The position numbers were made by a program, and so were the translations under genes. 64,000 nt of DNA from Desulfuromusa kysingii (lineage in GTDB: Bacteria > Desulfobacterota > Desulfuromonadia > Desulfuromonadales > Geopsychrobacteraceae), in contig NZ_FNQN01000002.1 of NCBI RefSeq assembly GCF_900107645.1, positions 62,001 to 126,000 on the forward strand, read 5' to 3'. Shown in pieces: positions 16,741 through 24,881 of this stretch. The notes below the pieces were generated by a model. The model saw nothing but the letters and a program-made list of their open reading frames with translations. It had not been told where the DNA came from and did no database searches. Every line of letters begins with the position of its first letter. Position 1 is the stretch's first letter.

Positions 16741-17989
16741 GAGAGACCGCATCAACCTTTCCCTTTTGTAGCCACAACACCCTCTCCACTAATGGCGGAT
16801 GCGAGTAATAGACTGCAGCATACAGTGGATGGGGAAATAGATTGCTTAAATTTTCCCGCGCCAGCTTCACTAATCCTGAAGCTAATTCCTGACCACTGCC
16901 AACCATATTGATGGCAAACTGGTCTGCTTGACGCTCATGGCGGCGTGACCACCAGCTACTAACGGGTATCCAGAAAAATCCAATGAGCGACCCGATCCAG
17001 CCAAGGATAAAAACCTGTCCTGCAAAAGAGAGTTGCTCCAGCCCCAACCATCCAGGGAGAAGCTGACTGCTTAACAGAGTAAAAGCCAGCCAGCAAACCA
17101 GCAAGGCCATAATCTGACTCTTGATTAACTGTTGCCGCAAGTGACCACAACGCCAATGTCCGAGTTCATGGGCCAGCACTGCCAGCAGCTCCTTATTATC
17201 CAACTGCTCCATCAAGGTATCAAACAGTACCACCCGCTTCACCTTACCGATGCCGGTAAAATAAGCATTGCTGTGCCCACTACGACGGGAAGCATCGACC
17301 TGCAACACTTTCCCCGCATGCGCTCCAGCTTTTTCGAGCAGATCGCGAACCTCGATTTCCAAATCAGCTTTTGCCAATGGTGTGAATTTAAAGAACAGTG
17401 GCTCAATTAGGTAAGGTGACAGGTATAAAAGAAACAAGGTGACAACAACCCAGAAGCCCCAGACCCAAAGCCACCAGCTCTGTGGTGCGATTTGCACCAA
17501 GGCCAAGGCTCCACCACCCAGCAGCGTGAACAGCACCGAGCCGATCAGAAGAGATTTCAGCAAATCGGCGCACCAGAGCTTGAAACTCATCCGATTAAAT
17601 CCAAAACGTTCTTCAAGAACAAAATTCTTGTAGAGAGAAAAAGGGAGGCCGATGAGTAACTGGATCAAAGCCAAAAGACCAAAAAACAATAATCCACTGA
17701 CAATGAAATTATCGGTATATCCAGCTATCCATTGATCATACCAGGGGAGAATCCCGCCAAACAAAAAGGCGATGGTCAGAGCAACCGCCAGAATATCTTC
17801 AACAAGACCGACACGATCTCCTGCTAAAGCATAAGCGTCACTGCGGTCAAGACGCTGTTCGTCAATTTGTCCGGCAAAAGCAGCTGGCAACGGTTGTCGC
17901 CCTTGTTGCCGATGGCGGATATTGATCCAGTCAAGAGCAAAGCGGATTACGGTGATCAACAAATAGACAGATAAAAACAACAATGGCAT
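16715..17989 (-). CDS. M48-family membrane metalloprotease (CAAX prenyl protease-like)
   Basis: This 424-residue integral membrane zinc protease has N-terminal helices like those of the CAAX-protease N-terminal domain (helices near 1-20, 65-85, 95-120, 145-195), followed by the M48 catalytic domain. HELGH at 274-278 provides two zinc ligands, and the third would be the glutamate around ERQADQFA. In eukaryotes such enzymes trim prenylated peptides; bacterial members probably act in membrane protein quality control. The start is four bases after the U32-family gene stops, so the two form an operon. Confidence 0.88.
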   Translation of the reverse strand: MPLLFLSVYLLITVIRFALDWINIRHRQQGRQPLPAAFAGQIDEQRLDRSDAYALAGDRVGLVEDILAVALTIAFLFGGILPWYDQWIAGYTDNFIVSGLLFFGLLALIQLLIGLPFSLYKNFVLEERFGFNRMSFKLWCADLLKSLLIGSVLFTLLGGGALALVQIAPQSWWLWVWGFWVVVTLFLLYLSPYLIEPLFFKFTPLAKADLEIEVRDLLEKAGAHAGKVLQVDASRRSGHSNAYFTGIGKVKRVVLFDTLMEQLDNKELLAVLAHELGHWRCGHLRQQLIKSQIMALLVCWLAFTLLSSQLLPGWLGLEQLSFAGQVFILGWIGSLIGFFWIPVSSWWSRRHERQADQFAINMVGSGQELASGLVKLARENLSNLFPHPLYAAVYYSHPPLVERVLWLQKGKVDAVSLKKFSADQ

Positions 17990-17992
17990 TTA

Positions 17993-19228
17993 TTAATTCT
18001 CCACTCTTTGCAAGCGTAGCAGATCGCCCTCGTCGGCCCAATCAGGAAGGCGCAGACGCAGCTGAGAATTCGGTTGACCGGCGACAAGAGGTTCTCCGGT
18101 TAAGGACTGAATCTCATCCACCCGGAATGTCTCTTGCTTCATTGCAGGGCCGATCAGTTCAATCTCATCTCCCAGGACAAACTTATTGCGCCCTTCAACC
18201 CAAAGCCCGTTCTGATCTCTGCGGACAAAACCGACAAAATCATGGGTACGGATATAGTGGGTGTCGGCAGCATGAATCTTGGCATCGTCATGACCGAACA
18301 AAAAACCGGTATCATAGGGGCGATGACTGACTTTCTCCAGTTCTTCCTGCCAGAGGGGATCGATATCCGCTGGATCAACACTGAGACGGTCAATCGCGTC
18401 ACGGTAAACCCGCGCTGTGGTTGCCACATAATAGAGGCTCTTCATCCGCCCCTCAACTTTAAAACTGTCAATTCCCGCCGCCAGTAATTGCGGTAACTGT
18501 TCCACCAGACAAAGGTCGCGACTGTTCATGAGATAGGTCCCTCGATAATCCTCTTCGATCGCAAAGCTCTCCCCGGGACGAGTTTCTTCCACCAGCGCAT
18601 AATTCCAGCGGCAAGGTTGCGCGCAATCCCCCTGATTGGCACCACGTCCAAGCAACGCAGTAGAGAGGAGGCACCGTCCGGAATGGGCAACACACATGGC
18701 ACCATGAACAAAACATTCCAGTTCAACCTCGGTCTGTCCGCTAAAAGCGTTGATATCTTCCAAAGTCAACTCTCTCGCCAGATTAATGCGACTGACACCG
18801 CAACTGCCCCAAAATTCAGCTGTTTGTGGATTACAACTGTTGCTCTGGGTTGAAAGGTGGATCGATCGTTGCGGATCGATCCGACGAATCGTTGTTAGCA
18901 CTCCAGGGTCGGCAATGATATAGGCATCCAAATCAACAGGTTTTAACTCCTCCAGCAGATGCTCTAAAGCGGTGAATTCCTCCGGCCGCAACGAAGCATT
19001 AAGGGTTAGATAGAGGGCGACATCGGCCTCACGTGTTAACTCTCGGGCAATCCGCAACTGTTCAAGGTCAAAATTACCGGCATGTGCCCGCAGTCCGAAA
19101 TCTGCAGTACCAAGATAGACCGCATCAGCACCAAAACGGATTGCGGTCTTCAGTTTCTGCATATCTCCAGCAGGCATCAGGAGTTCGGGATGTTTTCTGT
19201 TTATTTTTTGTTGCATCATAGTGTCCAA
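17993..19228 (-). CDS. Peptidase U32-family protein (tRNA/rRNA hydroxylation type)
   Basis: This 411-residue protein opens PELLMPAGDMQKLKTAIRFG and continues GADAVYLGTADFGLRA, the typical barrel start of U32 proteins. The U32 signature with its Fe-S-binding cysteines is read as ELECFVHGAMCVAHSGRC, with further cysteines at GDCAQPCRW. Characterised relatives (TrhP, RlhA, UbiU/UbiV) are prephenate-dependent RNA hydroxylases or quinone hydroxylases rather than proteases. The length and C-terminal beta-barrel-like part (LRLPDWADEGDLLRLQRV) fit the TrhP/YegQ branch best, but the subgroup is not certain. It is directly followed by the M48 protease gene. Confidence 0.85.
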   Translation of the reverse strand: MDTMMQQKINRKHPELLMPAGDMQKLKTAIRFGADAVYLGTADFGLRAHAGNFDLEQLRIARELTREADVALYLTLNASLRPEEFTALEHLLEELKPVDLDAYIIADPGVLTTIRRIDPQRSIHLSTQSNSCNPQTAEFWGSCGVSRINLARELTLEDINAFSGQTEVELECFVHGAMCVAHSGRCLLSTALLGRGANQGDCAQPCRWNYALVEETRPGESFAIEEDYRGTYLMNSRDLCLVEQLPQLLAAGIDSFKVEGRMKSLYYVATTARVYRDAIDRLSVDPADIDPLWQEELEKVSHRPYDTGFLFGHDDAKIHAADTHYIRTHDFVGFVRRDQNGLWVEGRNKFVLGDEIELIGPAMKQETFRVDEIQSLTGEPLVAGQPNSQLRLRLPDWADEGDLLRLQRVEN

Positions 19229-19579
19229 GCGATTCAGGTTATCGTTTTGTCGCCGAAGTGCATTGAGCGGTAAAGATTTTTCATGTCAATGACAGCGGCG
19301 ATGCTCGCCTACTTTTAGAACAAAAGTCAACATCCCCGCGGAGAAAAGTCATCACCATGGCAATTTCTTACCAGCATGCGGAGAGAAGTTGAGGAGCAAC
19401 TCCGTTTATGATAACGGTGAAAAGCAAATGCGACCAAAAGTGATTTTTTGATTTATTGAGACGTGTTGTGGGGATGCACTGTTCGATTTATGGTCAAAGC
19501 CGGTCACTGGAATCTGGACATCAACGATAACGTCACAAAGATGTTAAGACAGGAAAAGCGGTTTGGTTGATGGCTTACG
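19229..19579. other. Gene-free interval upstream of the U32-family gene
   Basis: These 351 bases separate the U32-family gene from the end of the ArsR gene; both are on the minus strand. Reading all frames gives only very short open stretches. No tRNA, strong hairpin or family motif was seen. The promoter of the U32/M48 pair should lie at its left end, but no convincing -35/-10 pair was found. Confidence 0.5.
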
Positions 19580-19984
19580 TTAGGGATGGGGTGCAGAACA
19601 CTGGGTAAGCCATTCCTCACTATTCGGCCCGACCACGCATTGATTATTGACTCGCAATGCCAAACGTTTCTTGCACCGTGAGGTTAACCGTGTGAAACCA
19701 CTATCAGGAAGAGCTCGCACAGATTCAACGATAAACTGCCAATGCGGTCGTTGTTGCTGTGCGAGCGTGTAGTAAACCCACTTACCACTTTTCTCTTGGG
19801 TGAGAAGACCCGCTTTATAGAGCATCTTCAAATTACGCGATACGTTGTATTGCGTATCTTCTGTGACATCCATCGCCTCAGCAACAGTAATACGCTGGTC
19901 AACATGGATGAGCAACCAAAACAGACGTAACCTATGCGGTTCGGCCAGTGCTTTTAGCGCATCGATGTATTTTTCGTGATCCAT
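19580..19984 (-). CDS. arsR: ArsR-family winged-helix transcriptional regulator
   Basis: This 134-residue repressor-type protein starts MDHEKYIDALKALAEPHRLR, the classic ArsR/SmtB opening. The recognition helix region is TEDTQYNVSRNLKMLYKAGL and the wing is TQEKSGKWVYYTL. The usual ELCVC metal box in the recognition-helix region is absent. Instead, three cysteines lie in a C-terminal extension (SRCKKR, NQCVVGP, TQCSAP), which could form an alternative thiolate sensor site. It is the last gene of a three-gene unit with a metal/metalloid-type permease, and an operator-like repeat is present in that unit's promoter. The inducer is unknown. Confidence 0.82.
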   Translation of the reverse strand: MDHEKYIDALKALAEPHRLRLFWLLIHVDQRITVAEAMDVTEDTQYNVSRNLKMLYKAGLLTQEKSGKWVYYTLAQQQRPHWQFIVESVRALPDSGFTRLTSRCKKRLALRVNNQCVVGPNSEEWLTQCSAPHP

Positions 19985-19990
19985 AAAGTT

Positions 19991-20284
19991 TTACTTTTTC
20001 TTGAAGCTGGTGATTATGATCGCGACTCCAATTAAGAAAACAATTCCCGAATGTGTGGCATGAAAAGCCAGCGTTGAACCATCCGCTCCTGACAACAAAG
20101 CGATCCAGAAAAAAGGGCAAAAAAAGCCGAGCAACGCAATGTTACGTCCTGCTTTGGTTTGCTCCGACAAGTCGCCACCTTTAATCAGTGCTGTAAAAAC
20201 TTTAAACATATGGGTGTAGGCGCACCACTTGCTTAAGTTTTTTGCTATTTTAGCTGTAAATTCAACGTATTGGCTTTGTAGCAT
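19991..20284 (-). CDS. Small membrane protein in the ArsR/permease operon
   Basis: I do not recognise this 97-residue protein. A basic N-terminal part (MLQSQYVEFTAKIAKNLSKW) is followed by two hydrophobic segments (NIALLGFFCPFFWIALLSGA and GIVFLIGVAIIITSF) and a KKK end, suggesting two membrane helices with the C-terminus inside. Two cysteines are near or in the membrane. The ATG at 20284 has AGGAG ten bases upstream; a second possible start is Met26. It lies 45 bases after the permease and six bases before arsR, so it is probably part of the same efflux or detoxification function. Confidence 0.65.
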   Translation of the reverse strand: MLQSQYVEFTAKIAKNLSKWCAYTHMFKVFTALIKGGDLSEQTKAGRNIALLGFFCPFFWIALLSGADGSTLAFHATHSGIVFLIGVAIIITSFKKK

Positions 20285-20329
20285 TGGTCATTAACTCCTG
20301 TCAATCGCTGTTAGATGAACTTCAATCCA

Positions 20330-21322
20330 TTACAAGACATATTGAAATAACAGGCCACCTATAATGGCTGCTGTTAATATAATCGCAACAAAGGCAACCA
20401 CGGCTTTGGGCTTAAGCACTGCTGAAACCAGGGCTATTTCCGGCAGACTTGCACCAGTGCCGCCAATGATTAAGGCCATTGCCGGGCCAAGCCCCATCCC
20501 TTTTACAATCAGTACCTTAAGCAAGGGGATGGCCATTTCGATACGCAAATAGAGGGGGACACCAATAACCGCAGCAATAATGACGGAAAGAATATTGTCA
20601 CCGCCGACATATTTTTCCACAATATCGGCAGATAAATAGGCTGCGGACAGGCCACTAATTAACGCCCCAAGTAACACATAAGGCATAATCTTCTTGAACA
20701 GCACCCACGCAAAACGCAACGCATTGTTCATTCTACTAGGGTCAACACTTTCCAGCGCGATCGTAGCGGTCGACCCGCTGCAAGCACTAACGGTACTGCA
20801 GTCTTGCACTGTCGGTTCAGATCGCACACGACATTGCATTGAGGCCGTCGCCGAACAACTTGACTGCGGTTTATTCGACTCCAGTTCTTCACCACGTTTG
20901 ATTTCATTACGCCATGGCGTCTTAGTTATCAACCAGCCTCCAGCAATTGCTGCAATAAAAGTAATCATTAAATAGCTAACAGTGACTCTCAATCCGAAGG
21001 TCGCGTACACCATAGCGAGGACAATGAAATTACATAGCGGGGCTGAGATCAAAAAGCTCATAACCGTGCCAAGTGAAACGCCCATGGTTGCCATCCCCAT
21101 AGTCACAGGCACCACAGAAGCGCTGCAAAAGGGGGTCAACATGCCAAAAAAAGCGCCCATCAGCGGTCCCCACTTGCCATGTTTAGTGAGTTTTTTCTGT
21201 AGCTTCTCTTGAGGAATATACTCACGCATAAATCCTGTTAAAACTGACACCACACCAATTACAATCGCAAGCGCTCCGCCGACATGAATGAATTCATGCA
21301 GCGCAATTGTAAGTTTATCCAT
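20330..21322 (-). CDS. ArsP/SO_0444-type permease, probable metal or metalloid efflux
   Basis: This 330-residue polytopic membrane protein of the permease family PF03773 has the core motif TPFCSASVVPVTMGMATMG followed by SAPLCNF in the first half. A matching second half (LLGALISGLSAAYL, then GVPLYLRIEMAIPLLKVLI) follows. Between the halves is a soluble, cysteine-rich linker (about residues 155-195) with five cysteines, including SSCSATASMQC and DCSTVSAC. Such linkers occur in SO_0444-type Cu/Zn efflux permeases; ArsP relatives export organoarsenicals. The start at 21322 has AAGGAG upstream, and the operator would lie inside the gene if the ATG at 21406 were used. It is regulated with the downstream arsR. 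Confidence 0.78.
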   Translation of the reverse strand: MDKLTIALHEFIHVGGALAIVIGVVSVLTGFMREYIPQEKLQKKLTKHGKWGPLMGAFFGMLTPFCSASVVPVTMGMATMGVSLGTVMSFLISAPLCNFIVLAMVYATFGLRVTVSYLMITFIAAIAGGWLITKTPWRNEIKRGEELESNKPQSSCSATASMQCRVRSEPTVQDCSTVSACSGSTATIALESVDPSRMNNALRFAWVLFKKIMPYVLLGALISGLSAAYLSADIVEKYVGGDNILSVIIAAVIGVPLYLRIEMAIPLLKVLIVKGMGLGPAMALIIGGTGASLPEIALVSAVLKPKAVVAFVAIILTAAIIGGLLFQYVL

Positions 21323-21377
21323 GTTGCTGTTCTCCTTCGATCTAAAAATTGTTGAAAAAATGGGTGAAACTACGGGC

Positions 21378-21406
21378 AAGATATACTCACTTGCATGATT
21401 GCGCAA
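21378..21406 (-). promoter_or_regulatory. Promoter of the permease-arsR operon
   Basis: On the minus strand TTGCGC (complement of 21401-21406) and TATCTT (complement of 21378-21383) are separated by exactly 17 bases, 56 bases before the permease start. The promoter overlaps the inverted repeat at 21389-21408. Confidence 0.55.
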
Positions 21407-21408
21407 GT
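21389..21408. promoter_or_regulatory. Candidate ArsR operator (inverted repeat)
   Basis: ACTTGC (21389-21394) and GCAAGT (21403-21408) form a perfect 6-bp inverted repeat with an 8-base spacer. It overlaps the -35 box and spacer of the promoter. The TTGC/GCAA half-sites resemble known ArsR/SmtB operators, and the location fits autorepression by the ArsR protein encoded last in the operon. Confidence 0.55.
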
Positions 21409-21530
21409 ATGATTTTATCTTTTTTTTTCATTGCTGTACGAAAGAATATTTACACTTAAACAGGGGGTTTTTCAGCACAGAAACCTCGGTGAAAGGTGCT
21501 CCAATAGGAAGATAAGGGATGACTGGCAAA

Positions 21531-21564
21531 AAAAAACACCGCTCAGTAAAGCGGTGCTTTTTTT
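21531..21564 (-). terminator. Intrinsic terminator after the aldehyde dehydrogenase gene
   Basis: CACCGC (21537-21542) pairs with GCGGTG (21551-21556), flanked by an A run on the left and a T run on the right. It therefore has a U tract in both directions. It ends the dehydrogenase transcript, 28 bases after the stop, and insulates the permease operon. Confidence 0.85.
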
Positions 21565-21591
21565 CATGATATGCGCATCGAGACAGCAGAA

Positions 21592-22950
21592 CTATTGAAT
21601 CCAGACTGTCTGGATATTGACGAATTCCTTGATTCCGTAATGGGACAACTCACGGCCGAAACCGGAAATACCAACACCGCCAAATGGCAGTCGCGGATCA
21701 CTTTTGGTCATACTATTGACAAATACCGCACCGGAACGTATCTCTCCGGCAATTTTTTCACCTTTGATAATATCCCTTGTCCACACCGATCCGCCAAGGC
21801 CAAACTCGGTATCGTTAGCCACAAACAGTGCCTCTTCGGCATCCTTGACGCGGATAACAATCGCCACCGGACCAAAAAATTCCTCATTATAGGCGGGCAT
21901 CCCTTTGCTGACCTGCGTCAAAATTGTGGGTGGATAAAAAGCAGCTTCACCGGGCATACCACCAAGGATCACTTTTGCACCTTTGGCCACGGAACCCTCC
22001 ACCTGACGATGCAATTCACGCATCAGATCTTCGCGGGCTTGAGGGCCAACTTGGGTGGTTTCATCACACGGATCCCCCATCTTCAATGCCGCCATATTGG
22101 CTTTGAATTTTTCGAGAAATGTCTCATAGATACCATCTTCAACAATAAAGCGCTTAGCGGCGATACAGCTTTGTCCCGAATTAATGCAGCGGGCCGTGAC
22201 CGCGACAGATGCAGCCAGATCGAGGTCAGCGTCATTCAGGACAATAAACGGATCACTACCGCCAAGTTCCATGACCGATTTCTTCAACATGGCACCCGAC
22301 TTTTCAGCCACTTTGCGTCCGGCGATATCGCTTCCGGTCAACGTCGTCGCAACCACATAAGGATGCTCAATCACCTGAGCAACTTTGCCTGAGCCAATCA
22401 TCAGGGTCCGAAATACATCTGCAGGGTATCCAGCTTCGACAAACACTTGCTCAATGGCCAAAGCACAGCGCGGGACGTTAGATGCGTGTTTGAGCACACC
22501 GACGTTTCCAGCCATCAGTGCCGGTGCTGCAAATCGAAACACCTGCCAAAAAGGGAAATTCCACGGCATGACAGCCAGAACAATCCCCTGAGGGCGAAAC
22601 GCGACATAAGAGCGACTGGCATCACTTGCGATGGGTTCCGGCGCCAGCATTTGCTCAGCATTTTCGGCGTAATAGTTACAAACCAGCGCACACTTCTCAA
22701 TCTCTGCACGCCCTTCCACCACCGGCTTACCCATCTCAAGAGCCATCATCGTAGCAAATTCATCCTTGCGCTGACGCAGGATGACAGCCGCCTTGAGCAG
22801 CAAAGACTTGCGCTCGGCAAACGAGGTGGTCCGCCAATTCTGGTATGCGCCATGAACCGCTTCGATCGTTGTCGCAACCTGCTCGTCCGACCATTCGTCA
22901 AAGGTCTCTAACACTTCACCTGTTGCGGGGTTTAATGATTCCAATGCCAT
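21592..22950 (-). CDS. NAD(P)-dependent succinate-semialdehyde dehydrogenase-type aldehyde dehydrogenase
   Basis: This 452-residue enzyme oxidises an aldehyde, probably succinic semialdehyde, to the acid. Typical family motifs occur in order: [20 protein letters not shown] (oxyanion and cofactor region), [26 protein letters not shown] with the general base glutamate, and [11 protein letters not shown] with the catalytic cysteine. The short N-terminus ([17 protein letters not shown]) and length fit the 450-residue GabD-like branch. The start at 22950 has GGGAGGG upstream; an in-frame start 60 bases earlier does not. It is a single-gene unit with a 20-bp inverted repeat 28 bases before the start. 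Confidence 0.87.
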   Translation of the reverse strand: MALESLNPATGEVLETFDEWSDEQVATTIEAVHGAYQNWRTTSFAERKSLLLKAAVILRQRKDEFATMMALEMGKPVVEGRAEIEKCALVCNYYAENAEQMLAPEPIASDASRSYVAFRPQGIVLAVMPWNFPFWQVFRFAAPALMAGNVGVLKHASNVPRCALAIEQVFVEAGYPADVFRTLMIGSGKVAQVIEHPYVVATTLTGSDIAGRKVAEKSGAMLKKSVMELGGSDPFIVLNDADLDLAASVAVTARCINSGQSCIAAKRFIVEDGIYETFLEKFKANMAALKMGDPCDETTQVGPQAREDLMRELHRQVEGSVAKGAKVILGGMPGEAAFYPPTILTQVSKGMPAYNEEFFGPVAIVIRVKDAEEALFVANDTEFGLGGSVWTRDIIKGEKIAGEIRSGAVFVNSMTKSDPRLPFGGVGISGFGRELSHYGIKEFVNIQTVWIQ

Positions 22951-23312
22951 GTATTGCCCTCCCTTTTTATTGATATCCACGACCGATATAGGTCGTGCTT
23001 GTTCTGCCAAGGAACCGTTGCATTTCGCTCCCTCGCCAAAAACAACGTCGTATAACGTGCTCAGATCCTGAGCAGCGAATTATCATAACCTCACCCCTCG
23101 CTCAGAGCAATAAAATAACATCCTTAACTTATTGGTTTTAAAGGAATCTGGTGGAATTCTAAGCCAGATTGACTTGCGCAACATTCACTTTTCTGCAATA
23201 GTCACAGATATTTGTCGGATTCAACGTTTACGGTCACCGCAAATCTCGTCACCGCTTTCTTGGACGAAGATGCTTGAATTTGTTGTGGTGAAAAACACTG
23301 CATCGGCCCCCT
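22951..23312. other. Divergent intergenic region, dehydrogenase / methyltransferase
   Basis: These 362 bases lie between two divergent genes. They hold the dehydrogenase ribosome site and the inverted repeat at 22978-22997. No coding frame of note and no RNA gene was recognised. No convincing -35/-10 pair was found for the methyltransferase. Confidence 0.5.
22978..22997. promoter_or_regulatory. Inverted repeat upstream of the aldehyde dehydrogenase
   Basis: CACGACC (22978-22984) and GGTCGTG (22991-22997) form a perfect 7-bp repeat around GATATA. It lies 28 bases before the dehydrogenase start codon. It could be a repressor operator or a 5' leader hairpin. The central TATATC, read on the minus strand, could be part of a -10 box. 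Confidence 0.45.
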
Positions 23313-24014
23313 ATGATTCTCGACCCTGACAACAAATATATCCAAAAAATTCATTCTCATGCCCCTTTAACTGGAGCGACGGTTCTCGATGTCGGCTGCG
23401 GCGACGGCAAGATCAGCCGCAATATCGCTGAGTACGCTTCCAGAGTTGTCGCAACAGACTCAAACGCCACCGTTTTGGAGCAGGCGAAACAAAAGAATCA
23501 CGCAAGAAACATTGAATTTTTATACACGCCCGATGGCATCCCAGATCTGGCGGCCCATTCCTTTGATCTAGTCCTTTACACCTTATCGCTGCATCACATC
23601 CCAAAAGACAAAATGGTCGCAAACCTTTCCCATTCAGGACACCTACTCAAGGATAACGGCAAGATTATCATTATTGAACCCAGTGATACAGGTTCATTCA
23701 TGGCAATAAAAAAACGCTTTGGTGCCGGCAGCGGCGATGAGAGTCAGGAACGACTGCAAGCGGTTGACGCAATGAAAAATCTTGCGGGTTGGACCCTAAG
23801 CCTGGACTATCACTTTGATGTCGTCTTTCAGTTTACCGATGAAAACGATTTTTTCGCCCATAAACTACCAAACTATCAAACTCTACCGACAGCAGAACTT
23901 GCTGAACTGAAACAATTCCTCAAAAGGAGCTCCACAGATCAGGGAATTATTTTAACGACGGGACGACGCCTGAATATACTCACACGGTCAGAACCCTTAA
24001 AAAAGGGTAAATAA
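23313..24014 (+). CDS. Class I SAM-dependent methyltransferase
   Basis: This 233-residue Rossmann-fold methyltransferase has motif I VLDVGCGDGKISRNIA, motif II-like VVATDSNATVLEQA and motif IV region FDLVLYTLSLHHIPKD. A post-I acidic aspartate (ATDSN) is placed to bind the SAM ribose. This is the general methyltransferase 11/25 type, and the substrate cannot be told. The C-terminal helical part is unremarkable. It stands alone on the plus strand between the divergent dehydrogenase and the lipoprotein gene. The start codon follows a weak ribosome site. Confidence 0.8.
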   Translation: MILDPDNKYIQKIHSHAPLTGATVLDVGCGDGKISRNIAEYASRVVATDSNATVLEQAKQKNHARNIEFLYTPDGIPDLAAHSFDLVLYTLSLHHIPKDKMVANLSHSGHLLKDNGKIIIIEPSDTGSFMAIKKRFGAGSGDESQERLQAVDAMKNLAGWTLSLDYHFDVVFQFTDENDFFAHKLPNYQTLPTAELAELKQFLKRSSTDQGIILTTGRRLNILTRSEPLKKGK

Positions 24015-24047
24015 GGTGCTTTTTTGGAGCATTCTCATTCTTCCAGC

Positions 24048-24074
24048 TTGACAACCAGTTAAGAAAACTATAAT
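24048..24074 (+). promoter_or_regulatory. Sigma-70-type promoter of the lipoprotein-LysM unit
   Basis: A perfect TTGACA (24048-24053) and a perfect TATAAT (24069-24074) are separated by 15 bases, 59 bases before the lipoprotein start. Both boxes match consensus fully, but the spacing is two bases short of optimal. Confidence 0.65.
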
Positions 24075-24132
24075 TTTTACAGATTAGTTTTTATTGTTTT
24101 ATTGTAAATTTCGGGTGTGGAGTTCTGCGAAA

Positions 24133-24852
24133 ATGAAACGCTTATTATCGTCTCTCACAATTAAAATTCTGCTTTCTTCAGGACTGCTCCTGTTGCTAAG
24201 TTCCTGCGCTCCAGCACCGGGCCTTGCACCGTCTGGGGCACTAAAATCACAGTTAAATGAAATCAAACAGCAACAACAAACACAGGCAGATCAACTGCAA
24301 CAGTTACAAAAAGAGCTCACCCAATTACAAGAACAACTGCTGACTCAAAATATTCTTACTGCAACCAAGCAACCCGGTCTATACATACCAGATCAACTTA
24401 AACAGCCAACCGTTTCCAACATGCCCCCGGCAGAGACACCCCTTTCTCCGGCCGAAAATCAAGAAATCGTAGCCGTTGCTGCGTCAGCATCATCCTATCT
24501 TGCCGCTTTTTCAAATTTGGCTGCCGGTCATTGGTCCGCAGCTGAAGCAGGTTTTCAAGATTTTCTACGCAACTTTCCAAACCACCAGTATTCACCGAAT
24601 GCTCGTTATTGGCTGGCAAATGCCCAATTTTCTCAAGGAAAAATGAATCGGGCCATCACGAACCTTCAGTTGATTATTGCAGATCCAACCGCACAAGCTA
24701 AAACCCCTGCGGCACTCGTGCAACTAGCACAGATCTACCGCCAGGAGGGACAACCGATACAGGCTGACAATATCCTTGAACAGTTGCGCAACCGCTACCC
24801 AGAAAGCCCGGAAGCACAACAACTTTACCGGAGTAACGAGCCGCTTAATTAA
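24133..24852 (+). CDS. CpoB/YbgF-like tetratricopeptide lipoprotein
   Basis: This 239-residue secreted protein has a lipoprotein signal peptide (hydrophobic run ILLSSGLLLLLSS, then cysteine in LSSC). A glutamine-rich coiled coil follows (residues about 45-85, repeated Q/L/K heptads), then a proline-rich linker and a C-terminal TPR region (AAGHWSAAEAGFQDFLRNFP, YSPNARYWLANAQFSQGKMN). This is the layout of CpoB/YbgF, the periplasmic partner of Tol-Pal and cell-wall synthases. Here it is not beside tol-pal genes and has a lipid anchor, so it may be a specialised relative. The start at 24133 with GGAG upstream fits the signal peptide. It is paired with a LysM protein. Confidence 0.78.
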   Translation: MKRLLSSLTIKILLSSGLLLLLSSCAPAPGLAPSGALKSQLNEIKQQQQTQADQLQQLQKELTQLQEQLLTQNILTATKQPGLYIPDQLKQPTVSNMPPAETPLSPAENQEIVAVAASASSYLAAFSNLAAGHWSAAEAGFQDFLRNFPNHQYSPNARYWLANAQFSQGKMNRAITNLQLIIADPTAQAKTPAALVQLAQIYRQEGQPIQADNILEQLRNRYPESPEAQQLYRSNEPLN

Positions 24853-24881
24853 CGGTTCACACTCTGTCTGAGAGGGAACAG

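Noticed and set aside
20330-21406. Longer reading of the permease from ATG 21406
   Set aside because: The extra 28 residues have no ribosome site and would run through the promoter and operator; the start at 21322 has AAGGAG and fits the first membrane segment.
21571-22392. Open frame of 273 codons on the plus strand
   Set aside because: It lies opposite the aldehyde dehydrogenase gene, is rich in His/Arg/Cys as expected of an antisense shadow, and has no family motif.
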